A program made the position numbers and the translations under genes. The notes under the pieces were generated by a model. The model did no database searches, was not told where the DNA came from, and saw only the letters and a program-made list of their open reading frames with translations. A DNA stretch of 64,000 bases, taken from Litomosoides sigmodontis. Taxonomy: Eukaryota; Nematoda; Chromadorea; Rhabditida; Onchocercidae. Every line of letters begins with the position of its first letter. Positions within the stretch are counted from its first letter, which is position 1. This document shows, one piece after another, positions 48,297 to 60,910 of this stretch. The stretch spans positions 2,006,001-2,070,000 of the forward strand of contig OY718805.1 of NCBI GenBank assembly GCA_963070105.1, written 5' to 3'.

Positions 48297-50282
48297 TTAC
48301 AACACTGTGATGGTGGAAAATTCATGACTTACCTGATAAAATTGCCAAAAATTATTTTCTTAAATAAAAAAATATTAAAATTGTTTCTCAACAAATTCGA
48401 TGATGGAAGTAAGTCATGACAGAAGGACGACTTCAAAAGCCTATATCATATAGCGAAGAACAGAAGATAACCAAATAGAATATGAAAATGTAACAGTATA
48501 CCAACGACTGAAGTCAAGACGAAAATCGTAAATATTCTGATGATAAATACTGCGCGAATACCTATGATTTTACGAAAACATCGGAGATTATTGCAAGAGA
48601 CAAAATAAATGAACCACTACATCATCAAGTGTAGAGAAAATCAGATAAAATTTTTCAAGGAGAGAGAGATAATGATTAAAAAGGATATCAAAACAATTTA
48701 AAACATTTGGAAGATAATACAAACATTTGTAACAATTTGCCATCTCCTAGAAAAATAAAATAATAATTACCGGCAAAAACATATTTGTTGGGTATAATCA
48801 AATAAATATCCTTGTTATTGAATGCTATCCATCATTACAACATTCATTGATGGAAATCGTCTGGATCGATATTTCCTGCAAAAACGTTATTAACCGCTTC
48901 GCACTTCAAAACTTAGTAGGATTCACATAGCTTCAATTATATTTAGATAAAACTTGTACAGACATGCTTAGTTCTTTTACGTAACTAAATGAGATTTAAA
49001 TTTCGATCTGTTGAGATGAAAAGACACGTAGAATTAACCGCACATTATCTTCTAAAGTTCAATTAGCACATTTTTATCATCCCTAATGTGCGTACGTAAA
49101 AAAATTTCGAAGTATACGAGAGGGAAATGACGTACAGCAGAAAGGTTTAAGTGTAAAACCGAAGTAATCATATTAAATCCATTCAATATGCCAATGAAAT
49201 GAAAAAATTTGATGAACTTTTGGCCAAAAGCCAAAGCTGTATAACAACGACGTATTGTCGTCAGGCAGCACGATGAAAACGCTCATCTCAAAGTGATTGT
49301 AAGGGACAGTTTCCATCTTTGCTAACTTCTAGCAAGTGAAAAGCAATCAGTTAGTTCATGTTCTGCAATCTAATAATCTAGAATGGCAACTGAAGTTGCA
49401 TTCTACGCAATAAAATTGCATATTAAACATTTAAATTATTTCGTTTCCTTTTTTTTTTTAAAATGTATGAACTTTGGTTTAATTATAAGTTTCAGTATGA
49501 TACGAAGCAGGAAAGCAATGACCAAACGATCGTACCTCTTACACTCAGCGCTCATTTTGCACTTTTCACGTCCTGGCATTTCCTCTTTTTCCCTCATTGA
49601 AGCGCGAGGAAAATCAAATGTTCCACGTCTTAGTGATATTTTTATCTTGATGTTCAGTTAGGATTTAGTTCAGTTAAATCAAAATTCGAAATTAATTATT
49701 TATCGCTTCTTAACTGAACAAAAAACAATCACAGATGATACGGCTAATTAACGATATAGAGCAAAGATTAAATGAGCAGTGGCTGGTAATTAATTAGTCT
49801 ACGCTCTTGTTGAGAGAAGCGCAAGATATCAGTGATGCTCGCGCTTTTGACATCTAGCTTGATAAGATAATAGCTGCGTTACCTGTCAATCTATCACTTA
49901 CTACTACTACTGGTGTTACTACTACTGTGGTCGTTGCAAAAAGAAGCTACGGCACGCTTTCTAGTGGACAGGTTTACAGGTGTGTGTTCTTACCGTATAC
50001 TTAAAAATAATTCAAATTCTTTCCTTGCATGATTTACAAATTTAAATTCAAAAGAAAATTTAAAATCTTTTCATTATTTAGCAAATCAAAAAAATTTTCG
50101 TCGCTTCACTCTTTACGTTGTGATCGATCGATTGAAATTAAAAGTTAATTATAATTAAAATTCCAAAGGATTTCGTAAATGTGTTATGTCCGTTTGGAAA
50201 AATTTAACTGTACCTTTTATTGGTTCAAAGATAGATATGTGGAGGAGAAAAAAGGTGAACGTGTGAGATCATCTGTTTCAGT
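48297..50282. other. Divergent intergenic region, RIC1 and acid phosphatase
   Basis: Two kilobases between divergent start codons. The right part carries a GATA cluster (separate entry) and a short ACT trinucleotide run (about 49899-49925). Open frames at 49052-49234 (-) and 49383-49661 (+) have no family signature. Confidence 0.5.
49861..49872 (+). promoter_or_regulatory. Tandem GATA-factor sites upstream of acid phosphatase
   Basis: TTGATAAGATAATAG contains two overlapping GATA cores, the form preferred by nematode endodermal GATA factors. It lies about 420 bases before the start codon of the phosphatase gene. Factor identity is inferred from C. elegans gut-gene practice. Confidence 0.4.
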
Positions 50283-53200
50283 ATGGTAGAATTGCAGTAT
50301 TTCATAGCTTACGAAATGGTAGCAGTATTTCTTACATTACTGATTGCATTCACTGAAACAACAGTTGCGGTCGATGAATTAATTTTTATACAAATTGTAT
50401 GTTTTACTTTGTTCAGTTCATTTCACTAATTTAATTATTAATTGAAACACTTTTGCAATGCTAGAAACTGTTGTGGTTTTTTTGAAACTTACTTTAAAAA
50501 TTTGCTCTATTGCTGAAGTGGAGAGGATAGGTTTGAGGGAGTGAGTGAGCAAGTTCGTAGCCTATGAAATTGAGCTATCAATTTGTGTAGCATTAGCACT
50601 CAAATCTTTGATCATTGATTGCTGTCTTACTGTGATAAGCTATCGGGCCAGTTTATCTTATCTATCACACTCCACAACGATTACTGCCTGTTTAATTAAC
50701 TTAATTAATTCTTACTCTTTGCAATTGAAATTATTAGATTTGGCGACATGGTGATCGTGCTCCGATATTTGCATATCCAACGGATATTCATCAGGAAGAA
50801 GCATGGCCGTACGGCTGGGGTGAACTCACAGAGGTTAGACGACATATCAAACAGATCGTCCTTATTTTCTTTCCTAAATGATAAGCTAGACTAATTAATT
50901 AAATTTAGCTTGGAATGAGGCAACAATTTGCTCTTGGACGTCTTCTTCGACAGCGATATATTGAAGAAAATCACAATTTCCTGTCGCATAATTATAAACC
51001 TAAAGAAGTTAGCCTTCTACGTTTTTAAAAAAAAAATAAACTTGATTCTAAACCAAAATTATTTCCACTATTCCTTTCATCGTTTCTTATAATCTAAAGA
51101 ATTCTCAGATAAATCGATTAGTTTACAATAATTTGCAAAATGTTAACAATAAAATTTATTAAAATATGAATCTAAATTAGCAATGCTAATTGCATTTAAC
51201 TTTGCAATCGTTGAAAATTCAAAAGTAAACAATGCAATGAATTTTTTTTCCCAATTTTAATTCCAGTATTACTAGACAAATTCTTGCTAGACTTTCTTGT
51301 GCTTATACGTCCACGCATCTCATGTGAGCTGATTCGATATCGTTATAGCTGTATATTAGAAGTACTGATGTAAATCGAACACTAATTAGTGCAATGGCTA
51401 ATTTGGCTGGCATGTATCCTGCGGGAACACCTGGAAAAGATTATCCGAGTAGTAAGCATTGGCCATCTCACTGGACACCTATTCCCATTCATACTGTCGA
51501 AAATGAGGAAGACTTTGTAATTCTTATTGATTTATTTTTGGATAATTCTTCAATTCTCATTTCAATTATTCTCCAATGGAACAGAGAAAAAAGCCAAGTT
51601 AAGTTCATTTTCGTTGACAGTACTCCAGGTTTCAGTTTCGAAATTACGCATGAAAATTTGTAGGCGGAAAATGCAACTTCTGGAAGAAAATGAATTAATA
51701 ACTTTCTGGTGTCGAATTTGCATAGTTTTTGAAAAATTCCGCAAAATGATTTAAGGTAGGAAACGTTTTTTGTCGATGTCCTCGCGTCGATCAGTTAATT
51801 GCCCTTATTCGTTGCAGTAAATATTACCGAGAATTGGCGGATGAAAATAAAGTAATTCAACGCATTCAATTATCGAAAAAATTTTTTTTCAAAATAAATT
51901 TCGTCCAATCACACGGAAACTTTTGAGTTTCAACTACTGGCAATTTTGATTAGTTATTTCTTAGCGCCTTATCTAGAATGATAGAATTTTCACATTGCCA
52001 AATGCAATTTGCATAAAAGCTTAGGCAGTAAAACTGATCAAAATTCGAAACTTTAAAATCATTGAAAATTGGGAAATGTAATTTTTAACTATTAATAATG
52101 TTTTTATTACTTTTATTAGCAGTTTTTAATATTCGTCGTTATCCTTTTGTTCTAGGAGTTTTTCGACTATGTAAGTGAAAAAAGTGGGATGAGAGTGAAC
52201 CTGGACAATGTGGAAACCATCAACGACATTCATTATGTTGAGGTTCGATTAATTCACCTTCATTTTCCCGTGGTGTCCGGTAAATCTTGGATTCGCACCA
52301 CAGCTGAATCATGATTTTTCGTGATCTCAAATTGGTTCAAGAATGATTACGAATGATTGTGTAATTGAGGGATGAAGAATTAATTTGATGGATTAATTAT
52401 TGCAGAAATCGCATAATATGTCGCAACCATCCTGGCTCACCGATGATGTCTCCAAGAAGTTGCGTAATTTATCAGTGATTACGAGTAAATTTATCTACGG
52501 TATTTCGGTACCACGTATATCGGAATTGACAAAGCTCAGAGGAGGTGAAAACATTTATTGCATTCTTCAAATTCCCATGAATGCTACATCAAATGATAAA
52601 TGATACTAGGTCGATCGATTTGATGTTTATAATTTTGAATTAATTAGTTAACAATGGGCACAAATAATGTTATCACTCAATAATTTTCTTGGGTATCACA
52701 TATCTTAGTCCTGATCCGTACATAACTAAGTTGAAATGAAAAATTTTTAATTGGTTATTTTTTTGTTAAATATCTAACATACTTGTTAATTTCCCTTTAA
52801 ACTGTGTGCAAGAATTTTTTTGGAAATTTGTTGAACATTATTTTAGTGATAAGTATGCTGTGTGTGTTGGTTTTCTTTTTTGTTTAATCAAACTACGGGT
52901 GTGTTGAAAATATTGAACGCAGAATGGATTAATGTCAAAATCGTTCATGCATTTCACTGATACTTTCAGAAATGCTTGTTTGTAAAGTATTATTTTAGGT
53001 AGTTTATTGAAACTTCTTCTGGAAAATATAAACCGGAAGAAGCATTGTTTGTTGAATCCAGAAGATTCTAGCTGCTTATGGATTTTACAGCGCAAATATT
53101 TCGCTCTTTCAGCTGTACGCATTCTCCTTAATGGTTTCTTTGAAAAAAGATATTGTAAAATTTCCTCAGTAAAGAAAATTTTGACGAAATTTCCTGGATA

Positions 53201-54057
53201 GCATGAAGTTGTGTGGTAAAAGATATTTAAAGTAATTTTTAAAATTTAACTTCAAATATAATTTATTTAGTAAAAGCGAGCAGAAAAAATTGTCAAATAA
53301 ACCAAAAGTGTTGCATAAATTAATTTCTTAACTTACTTTATACTACTTTCTAGTGGTTTTCCAATTTTGCATTCTAATTTCATTTGACAGCACGACACAA
53401 CAGTTGCCGCTTTATTAGCTACACTTGCTGATGAAAAAATTCTGGAGCAAGGCTTACCACAATATACTGCTTCTGTTGCAATAGAACTGTGGAATAAAAC
53501 TGATGTAGGATTTGCTGTAAAGGTATCTGATCCTTTTTTTTTGTTGTTTAAATTTTAATTAGCTTGTTATTTTTATTACCCTACTGTTAAGTTGTGTTTT
53601 TTATAGTACTGATTTACTTATACTAAATGTACTGAATGTAACTTTATCGTAAAATTATTGGTATCATTCCACCACGCTAATTTACACCTATCACATTGCT
53701 AACTTATTTTTTTTTAGTCAATTAATGCATTCAAATAATTTCTAATTCAACTGACTAGTCCAAATTTTGCTTTGAGTAATTTTTTGGCTCTCTATAAGTT
53801 ATAGTTTTGAAGTTTGAACGGAATGATCTTCTTATTGTATATTGCAGATACTGTTTCATGAAGCATTTCATCATCAGTATCGTGCGATAACACGTTTTAC
53901 AAAAGGATGTCCATCGGATAGTGATTTCTGTCCATTGGATGCCTTCCTGAAACGTTCGGAAATTTTTCTACCAAACAACATTAAGAATGAATGCTTGCCG
54001 AGAAAAATAAACAAATCAATTTATAAACTGTGCAATATTTCAGTAGTTGAATTTTAA
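50283..54057 (+). CDS. Secreted histidine acid phosphatase
   Basis: Ten exons: 50283-50396, 50738-50833, 50909-51007, 51349-51516, 51756-51851, 52156-52242, 52406-52544, 52999-53114, 53391-53522, 53848-54057; phases agree, 418 residues, typical for branch 2 histidine phosphatases. Signal peptide: hydrophobic core [11 protein letters not shown] near residues 12-23. Catalytic RHGDRAP at 41-47 (His42 is the phospho-acceptor) and the proton donor in HDTTVAALL (His306-Asp307). Other family blocks: [59 protein letters not shown]. Several N-X-S/T sites (for example NKT, NIS) fit secretion or lysosomal targeting; no C-terminal membrane helix. Known role: hydrolysis of phosphomonoesters at acidic pH; nematode homologues are gut or secreted enzymes. 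The catalytic blocks are intact. A second in-frame ATG at residue 12 would give a cleaner signal peptide. Confidence 0.95.
50634..50666. promoter_or_regulatory. GATA-site cluster in intron 1 of acid phosphatase
   Basis: TGATAAGCTATC followed within 20 bases by TTATCTTATCTATCA: five GATA/TATC cores in about 33 bases within the first intron. A plausible endodermal enhancer, by inference only. Confidence 0.35.
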
Positions 54058-56135
54058 AAACTTCAAATTATTTTCAGTAATATTTTTCAAACTTCACTCT
54101 TTCTTAGCTTCTTTCTTATCTTAGCTTCCTTAATTATTCTTTCAAACATTTTCTACCTTGGCCTCTACATTCGTACAGCTAAAAGTACAGCTACCATTCA
54201 CTGTAGTTAACTTCGCTTACGTAACTATAGGAGCTATCCACCATAGTTATGCGGAGATTATTTATCGGATGGTTCTTTTCTCTCAACCAACAATTCAACG
54301 TTCATGTAGTAATTTTTCAGAACTTCAAATTTTCAAAACTTAAATTTTCGAATAGCTCGTAAATGGCTTATCACTGATAATACAAAACACCAAAATTTTC
54401 AACGAATTGAGCTTTTTTTTTGTTTACAAAAATTAATGCTCAATTATTAGCATGCTGTTATTGTTGCTTCAACTATCAAATTTGTCTTTTAGCTAATTAA
54501 ACATTTTTATGATTGAATAAGATTTTTGCTGAATGTGTTACGCTACAAAATGAAATTTTCACGTGTTATGTTGAAATTTTGATCCAAAAATTTTACAAAC
54601 CTGTTAAGGGTAAATGTAATTTTCAATTTATTTCCGTACAAACAGAACTTCAGCAGTGATAGCAAAGAGATAGTAAAGTCGAACTGTTGATGTTGAAATT
54701 GATGCAGACGTTTGCATCAATAAAAGTAACCGATCTCTGTTGGAAGTACTAATTCACAATTCTTCACACATGTGATATCTGCTGCTATCAGTTCATCTAT
54801 TCCTTCATCCATTTGGCCTGCTAACTGAACAATTATCACTTGTGATAATGAAATCATTAGCAGAGAGAGTAAATTAACTCCCTATCATTTGATGACTTCT
54901 GTTTCATTTCATAAATCTTTTGCTATGAATCGTGAAAATATGAAATTTATGAAATTTACGAAGGAAGGAATACGTCAAATTGACCGTTTTCCTCGTGCAT
55001 CACTGATAGTGAAGGATTATCATCATAGTTTCGTTTCCCTTACTCTACTGATAGTGAGATAGACCCTCTCATATATCATTCCATAACTTATCACAGGCAG
55101 TTACGTCATCTCTTCCTTCACATATGATAAGGTGCTGAATTTGCTGAATGTTTTGCAACGATCAATGAGAAATATTGGTGAAGAAAGTGCTGAATAACAA
55201 TCAATTCAAGTACACGTTGGCATCTGATAATCACTTTACCTAATATCATATAATCGCAGGAAGTACTAACCTCTTCACCTCCTCCGACAATCATTCAATT
55301 GATATTAAGCGAGTGAGTGACCGTGAGTGACCAACATTCGTCCTCTCTCAATCACTAATGTTGAACACAAACAAAGTGACAGAAATCTTCACCAACGCCG
55401 ACTGACCACTGCTCGACTCCATTATTAATGATGTTTTCAGGTCAGGAAACAGATGAACGAATGAACGAATTAAAATCGATAATTTACATAACTATTTCAA
55501 AATCATTATATACTATTAAAATTCACAGGTATAAATGTGATGGAAATTAATTGATAGCTTTAAAAATTCCTCACAAAGTAGACAAAAATTTTAGTGCTAA
55601 AACCATTGCTAAATTAATTGCATTTCGTTCAGTAAATTTAAGCTTAATCCCAGATTACTTCTGTAAAAAAAGAATTGATCGACGTTTGTCATAACTTGTT
55701 CACCTAGGTGTTCGAGGAAGTTTTTGTACAAAATGAAAACATTTGTAAAACAGTCATTTGTTTCTTTTCTTAATTTATTAAAATTGAGCAACTTTCTCAA
55801 TTCATGAAATTATTAGATTTTAGCTGTCCAATTTATCACATACATTTTACCGGTTTTAAATTTATCACAAGGTGACGTATATACGTAGTTATACTACAAA
55901 ATACGTGGAAAATTCCTAGTGCTTGCAATTATTATGAAGTATAAAATGTTCGTTCTTGTGATTAACAACAAGATTTGTATGAATCTTCCATAATTTTCAG
56001 GATAACTGCGTAACATAACTTGTGTGTGTGTGCTTTGGTGGGTGGGTGGGTTGGTGTTGTATCAGTTAAGTTAAATCACTTCACATCGTCACTGAACCAT
56101 CAGGCTTATCACGTGATACTTCCCCGAATGGTATC
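54058..56135. other. Intergenic between acid phosphatase and SUMO protease
   Basis: AT-rich 2 kb with many TGATAAT/CACTGATAGTGA-like short motifs around 54750-55280 but no long repeat. A TG/GGTGGG tract lies at about 56020-56060. Open frames are short and unsupported. Confidence 0.5.
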
Positions 56136-56231
56136 ATGCATTCCTCCTTACTGCAATCTCCCAAATCTCCCGGTGAATTTAAACTACCATCAGTTCCAAC
56201 GGGTCTTAGAGCGAATGATTGCTTGAACGTG
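56136..56231 (+). other. Exon-like frame upstream of the SUMO protease
   Basis: ATG-initiated frame (MHSSLLQSPKSPGEFKLPSV...) ending at a good donor AAC|GTGAGC (56229-56234), 31 codons, with coding-like composition. It could be an alternative or upstream first exon, but downstream acceptors at 56489/56490 or 56504/56505 read into frames different from the protease. Function unknown. Confidence 0.3.
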
Positions 56232-56280
56232 AGCGTTGGTTGTTTTGGGTTGCCCTATTGGGCTGGTGTTCCGAAATATT

Positions 56281-56380
56281 CGTGCGTGTACTTTTTTCGT
56301 TTGCTTGAGTGCGTGCGTTTATTGTTTGCGATGTGTGCACGTGTGCGTGCATGTGTGCATGTATGTGTGTGTTTTTGTAT
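56281..56380. repeat. Degenerate (TG)n tract
   Basis: TGTGCG/TGCATG/TGTG-rich DNA within the stretch before the protease gene; probably a decayed microsatellite. Confidence 0.6.
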
Positions 56381-56529
56381 TTTGGGCGGTGGTCTCTTTT
56401 GCTGGGTGCAAATTGTGAATTACGGTTGAAATGGCTAAAAGTTTTTAATTAAAAAGGGACAAAATTATAATTCCATTGTTTCAAATAGGATTTTGGAACA
56501 TTAGGAGCGGTTATTACGCTACGTAATCG

Positions 56530-59353
56530 ATGAATGGGTTCGCCAACGAGCTCAGTTCTCTGTCGGATGACGAGAACGAAACTAAGGTTTGTACTTTATG
56601 ATGTTATTTCATTTTGTTTCGGTTGTTAATTCGTTAAAATTGTGTACATATTTTCGAAAATGTACTTTGTGAATGATGGAATGGGTTGCATTTCCGTAGT
56701 CAATTTTACTTCTATTTTTACCTGTTTCGAAGAGATCAAATTCCGATCGCACTCTGATTAATGTTCTGAGAATTCCAATCACTTTAGCATCATATATTGA
56801 GAATTAAGCAGGAAAATTCAATGGCGATCTATACTTTTTTGCAAATATAATTCTTATTTCGTGAGTTTTTCAGGAGATTCTTGAGGTCGATATACGTACT
56901 GAAATAATTCGTGTGAGATTCCCATCACTTTCCCTGCATATTAGCATTGCCGATTTATTGTGTTTGGCTGAGGGTGAGCTACTCAATGGCACCATTATTG
57001 ATTTCTACTTGAATCATATCAGATGTCATTTGATACAGGATTCGTAAGTTTCTTTTATTTCCTTTGTTTATGTTTTTGGTCATTCATTACTTAGATGTTT
57101 TTAGCGTGATTTTTTAACATTCCATTATATCATTTTCAACTACATTAACTTCAAATTTAGAGTGAAAATTGGTGGAAGCATTTGTCAATTTTGACGTTAT
57201 TCGAGTATGAGATCTTGTTCCATAGTGATAACCACATTATGATAATATTCTGATACTAATTTGAGGAAACGAAATGAACTACTGCTGCAAAATGTATACA
57301 TAGTTGTCATAGTAAAATTATTTCTGCTTTAATGGTACCATAGGTGTACACTTAACGGTTACCATTGTGAGCCTCTTTTGAGGGAGCCTATCATTTTCTT
57401 GAATGTGCAAATGTAAAGTGAGATACAGTGTATTGAATGATTTAATTCAAATATTGTTTTGTAGAAATTTGCGAATGCACATATTTCCATCTTTGTTTTG
57501 GGGCAATTTGAAGTCATGGTTCAGGAATTTAGACCTTGACAGTGTTGAAGGGTTTACAATGACTACGATTGGTAACACCGATGGAGTAAGTGTTTGAAAA
57601 GTTTGCGCTTATTTGTAAGGAAATATATATTTGCACCATATTTCCTTTAGTCTTCACTACATCTACGTGTAATTTTATCAGTCGTGGCAACCTAATTGGA
57701 AAAGACTTATAGTTAGTATGCTACAGCTTAACTGCATCGTAGCATCATTGCCTTTGCTCTTAAGAGGTTGTGGGCTCAATTTTAGGGGTGTTTTCTGTAT
57801 GTGCCTGTATTTCCAGGCATTCTAAAGGCATTTGAAATATATTTTTAAAAATATATTTCTAAATCTTTCTCGATATCGGTGTATTGAATTCGATTCAGTC
57901 TTCAAACACTTTTGGAAATCGTCCAATCAGATATATGATAAATGGTTAGTTATGTTCCACCTTCTTTTTAGGTCTCGAATCCAAGTTGCATTCAATATTG
58001 GTTTGAAGATGAAGACATATTTGATGCAGATTTTCTGGTGATCCCTGTTAACGAATACAATCATTGGTTAGAGTCAAGATTTATTAAATATCAAAATTAA
58101 AATTCCAGTCCTTTTTTTGATTTTGAAACAGAAAAATTAACATCGCAGTTGCACCGTTGCTTTGCTTTATTGAATAATAATAATTTTTGTGCAGCATTAT
58201 ATGTAATATTCCTTGAAAGCTTTGTATGCCAAAAAAATATTTTCTGATATATCATTATCGACTCTTGAAATACGACTTTATTAAGAACCATACATTTGGT
58301 GGTGAACGGTAATTACATTACTTTACTTTATCATTTTTGTATAGGCGAATTGATTTTTCATGCTACTGATAACGAACAGTTTCAGGTCTTTAACAATAAT
58401 CTCAATGTCATGTCTAGCAGTGCCCTTATCTATTTCTGAACCTATGGTAATAATTTTTGACTCGCAGCAATCTATCGAACTGCCCTGTACAGAAGATATT
58501 GTAAATACTCTCGAAACTTTTCTTTTGGTGAGGGCATTTCATAGCGCTTTTTCTACTTTTCTTAAAAATTTTGCCATGAATTTGCAGATACATAAAATTT
58601 TTTCCTTTTCTGCTTATGTGTATTCGTTTCATGTAGTGGGGAAACTAGTCAATTGTGTTTGTTATAAATTTAATACCGACTTGATTATTTGATAACTTAT
58701 TGGTACCGCTAATTTACATAATTCTTACATTTTCTATTACTATGCCAAAGTGCGTAATTCAACACATCCGCTTCAGCGCGCTTCCAAATTAAGTTCCAGA
58801 AAGGAAAATCTACTGACAAAGCAAGTCAAAACAGTGATACCAAAGAATTTGCCTCAGCAAGAAAATGACGTTGATTGCGGTTTGTACATACTGGAATATG
58901 CACAGCGTTTCCTCCTCCAACCTCCAATTAAGGTATATTTTTGGGGTCTCCGCGCCGTGGTTGTAAACTTGCATAATACTCGGAAAAGTTTTATTTTAGG
59001 ACCTTACCCTATACGGTGATTTTGATTTCACGTCGCACTACCCAGATTTCAACATAACCTCAAAGCGCCGAAGCATCCGCAATGCTTTATCAACACTTTG
59101 CGTCGACAGTAGCAGGTGGTCACAGTTCTTTGACGTTGAACGGTAAGATTTGTATAAATCACAAACTTGTATGAGGTTGAGGTTAGGACCCAAGTTTTGT
59201 GCTGTGTTCATGTAAAAATGCGGAGGATTCTGCAGTGATGATATTAACTTTCGATTTCGGATGTAATAAGACAGCCTCCGTTTTTTATTTATCCATCTTA
59301 ACTAAGTTTTTGCGCATGTTTTCAGATGCGATACAGTTTTGGATTGGAAGTAA
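56530..59353 (+). CDS. SUMO-specific cysteine protease, SENP6/7 (ULP) type
   Basis: Eight exons: 56530-56586, 56874-57043, 57465-57585, 57972-58066, 58386-58527, 58777-58932, 59000-59142, 59326-59353; phases agree, 303 residues. The C48 peptidase core is complete: substrate-groove segment LLNGTIIDFYLNHIRC, then MHIFPSLFW, catalytic His147 (NEYNHWS), Asp173 (IIFDS), the oxyanion Gln in LPQQEND and catalytic Cys229 (DVDCGLYILEYAQ). SENP6/7 are the closest match by wording of these blocks; SENP8/NEDP1 is possible and a search would settle it. Known role: cleavage of SUMO (or poly-SUMO chains) from nuclear targets. There is almost no N-terminal regulatory region: only a short acidic start (LSSLSDDENETK). 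An in-frame TAA just before the ATG excludes a simple upstream extension. The cysteine exon uses the acceptor at 58776. Confidence 0.92.
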
Positions 59354-60910
59354 TTAATTCAAAACAGGTGGTACATATGTACTACATCTTAACGAAATTT
59401 GTGTCGTAATCTGTGTATATTTTCCTTTATTAGTGAAAGACTTTCATGCTATCGTAGTCACGAAAGTGAGTTGGATTGTCGCCGGGTATAGTACACTGCA
59501 TTTGTTCGGTATTCTGCATTGTTCTTTCCTATTTTAAGAGCACTTTCTGCCGTCCTAGTTTCTCGGGTTTTTAGGCGCACGTAAATACATAATATATCAA
59601 AGATCGGACTTATACTATTATGTGGTTATGTACTTATTACCAAGCGATTTATTGGTACATTGTATATAGGTAATATTTTTTTCATCAAATGTATCGTCAT
59701 TATTAATCACATCGGTAACGTGATGACGGGGATAGTGATCATATAACAGTAATAAAAAATAGATTGAAAAAACGCCATCTTGTTAGTTTTTACGTGATTT
59801 GTGGAACAATTTTCGAGCAGTGAAACATCAATACTTTGCAATGAAACTTGTGAGAAGCGTGTGGATAATATAATATTGATGGCAGTGGTTTCCTTTTGTA
59901 TTTTTTTTTCTCTGATTTTAACTTATCATCGCTTTTCTTTGTGATAAGTGATGTGTTTATTATTTATTGAGGGCTGGGACTTCGGCGCAAAGTTCCAGAG
60001 CCGACTGCTGTCCGAAAAAATTTGGTGGGTTGTGTAAATGACACATTTAAATGTATGGTTGAAGCAAATCATAATTTCATCAACAAAGGACTGTATTTTA
60101 GTCCGTAGTAAGAGGCGTAAACGAAATGATGAATATTTCTACATATAATACTTAAATGCAGTTAGTTCAAAGAACGTTGTTGTTGGGCTGAGAAAACAAA
60201 AAATATGTACAAAGTACAAGGAAGTGACAAGAAATTCTTGGAGGCGAATGTACTACATTTTTTCAGCTATGGAAAGGGTGAAGCGTTATTAGAAGCATTT
60301 TATGTTGTAATAAATAATGAGATCTGAATAGCTGATGATGACTACGATCTTCTGATTTCAGTTCTAAGATAATCATCAGGAGTTCAAGGAATGAATAGAA
60401 ATATTTGTTGAGAATGTCCTAACAATTATGAACAACGGATAAGATCACAAAAGAGATACCGCCACATATTAATAAATGTGTAACTTTCCAGAAGCAAAAA
60501 ACTTCGAAATAATGAAGCATAAGTATATGATTGATAGGAAACAGTGCAGTGTATTACTAATTCAGCGAGGAGAAATGGTCAGCTCATGCGTGACAATAGA
60601 ATATAACAGGAAGGAGATGTAGCATTGCGAAATCAACCTAATATAACGACGATCGATTATGAGGAGCATCATCTTCCACACAATTTTTTTACACTTAATG
60701 TGAAATAGAATTGCTTATGATGGAAAATACAATACAGTCTTTTATCATAACGCAAGTAATTCGATGTCAATTATCATCCACTTCAGCTCTAATCAAAGAT
60801 TGAAAGAAATTGGAAGATCATGAAATCATGCAGATTCTTTTCATTACCATAGAGATTTAATGAGAGGAAACTTTTGGAAACTGTATGTGTGTGGGCGGAA
60901 GTGGTGCCAT
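59354..60910. other. Convergent intergenic region
   Basis: 3' flanks of the SUMO protease (+) and Wntless (-). AT-rich; no coding signal, RNA gene or long repeat seen. Confidence 0.55.

Noticed and set aside
57700..57790. tRNA-like stretch (CTTAAGAGGTTGTGGGCTCAATTTTAG) resembling a T-arm/B box.
   Set aside because: No matching acceptor stem, D-arm or anticodon stem could be folded around it; at best a decayed tRNA-derived fragment within an intron of the SUMO protease.
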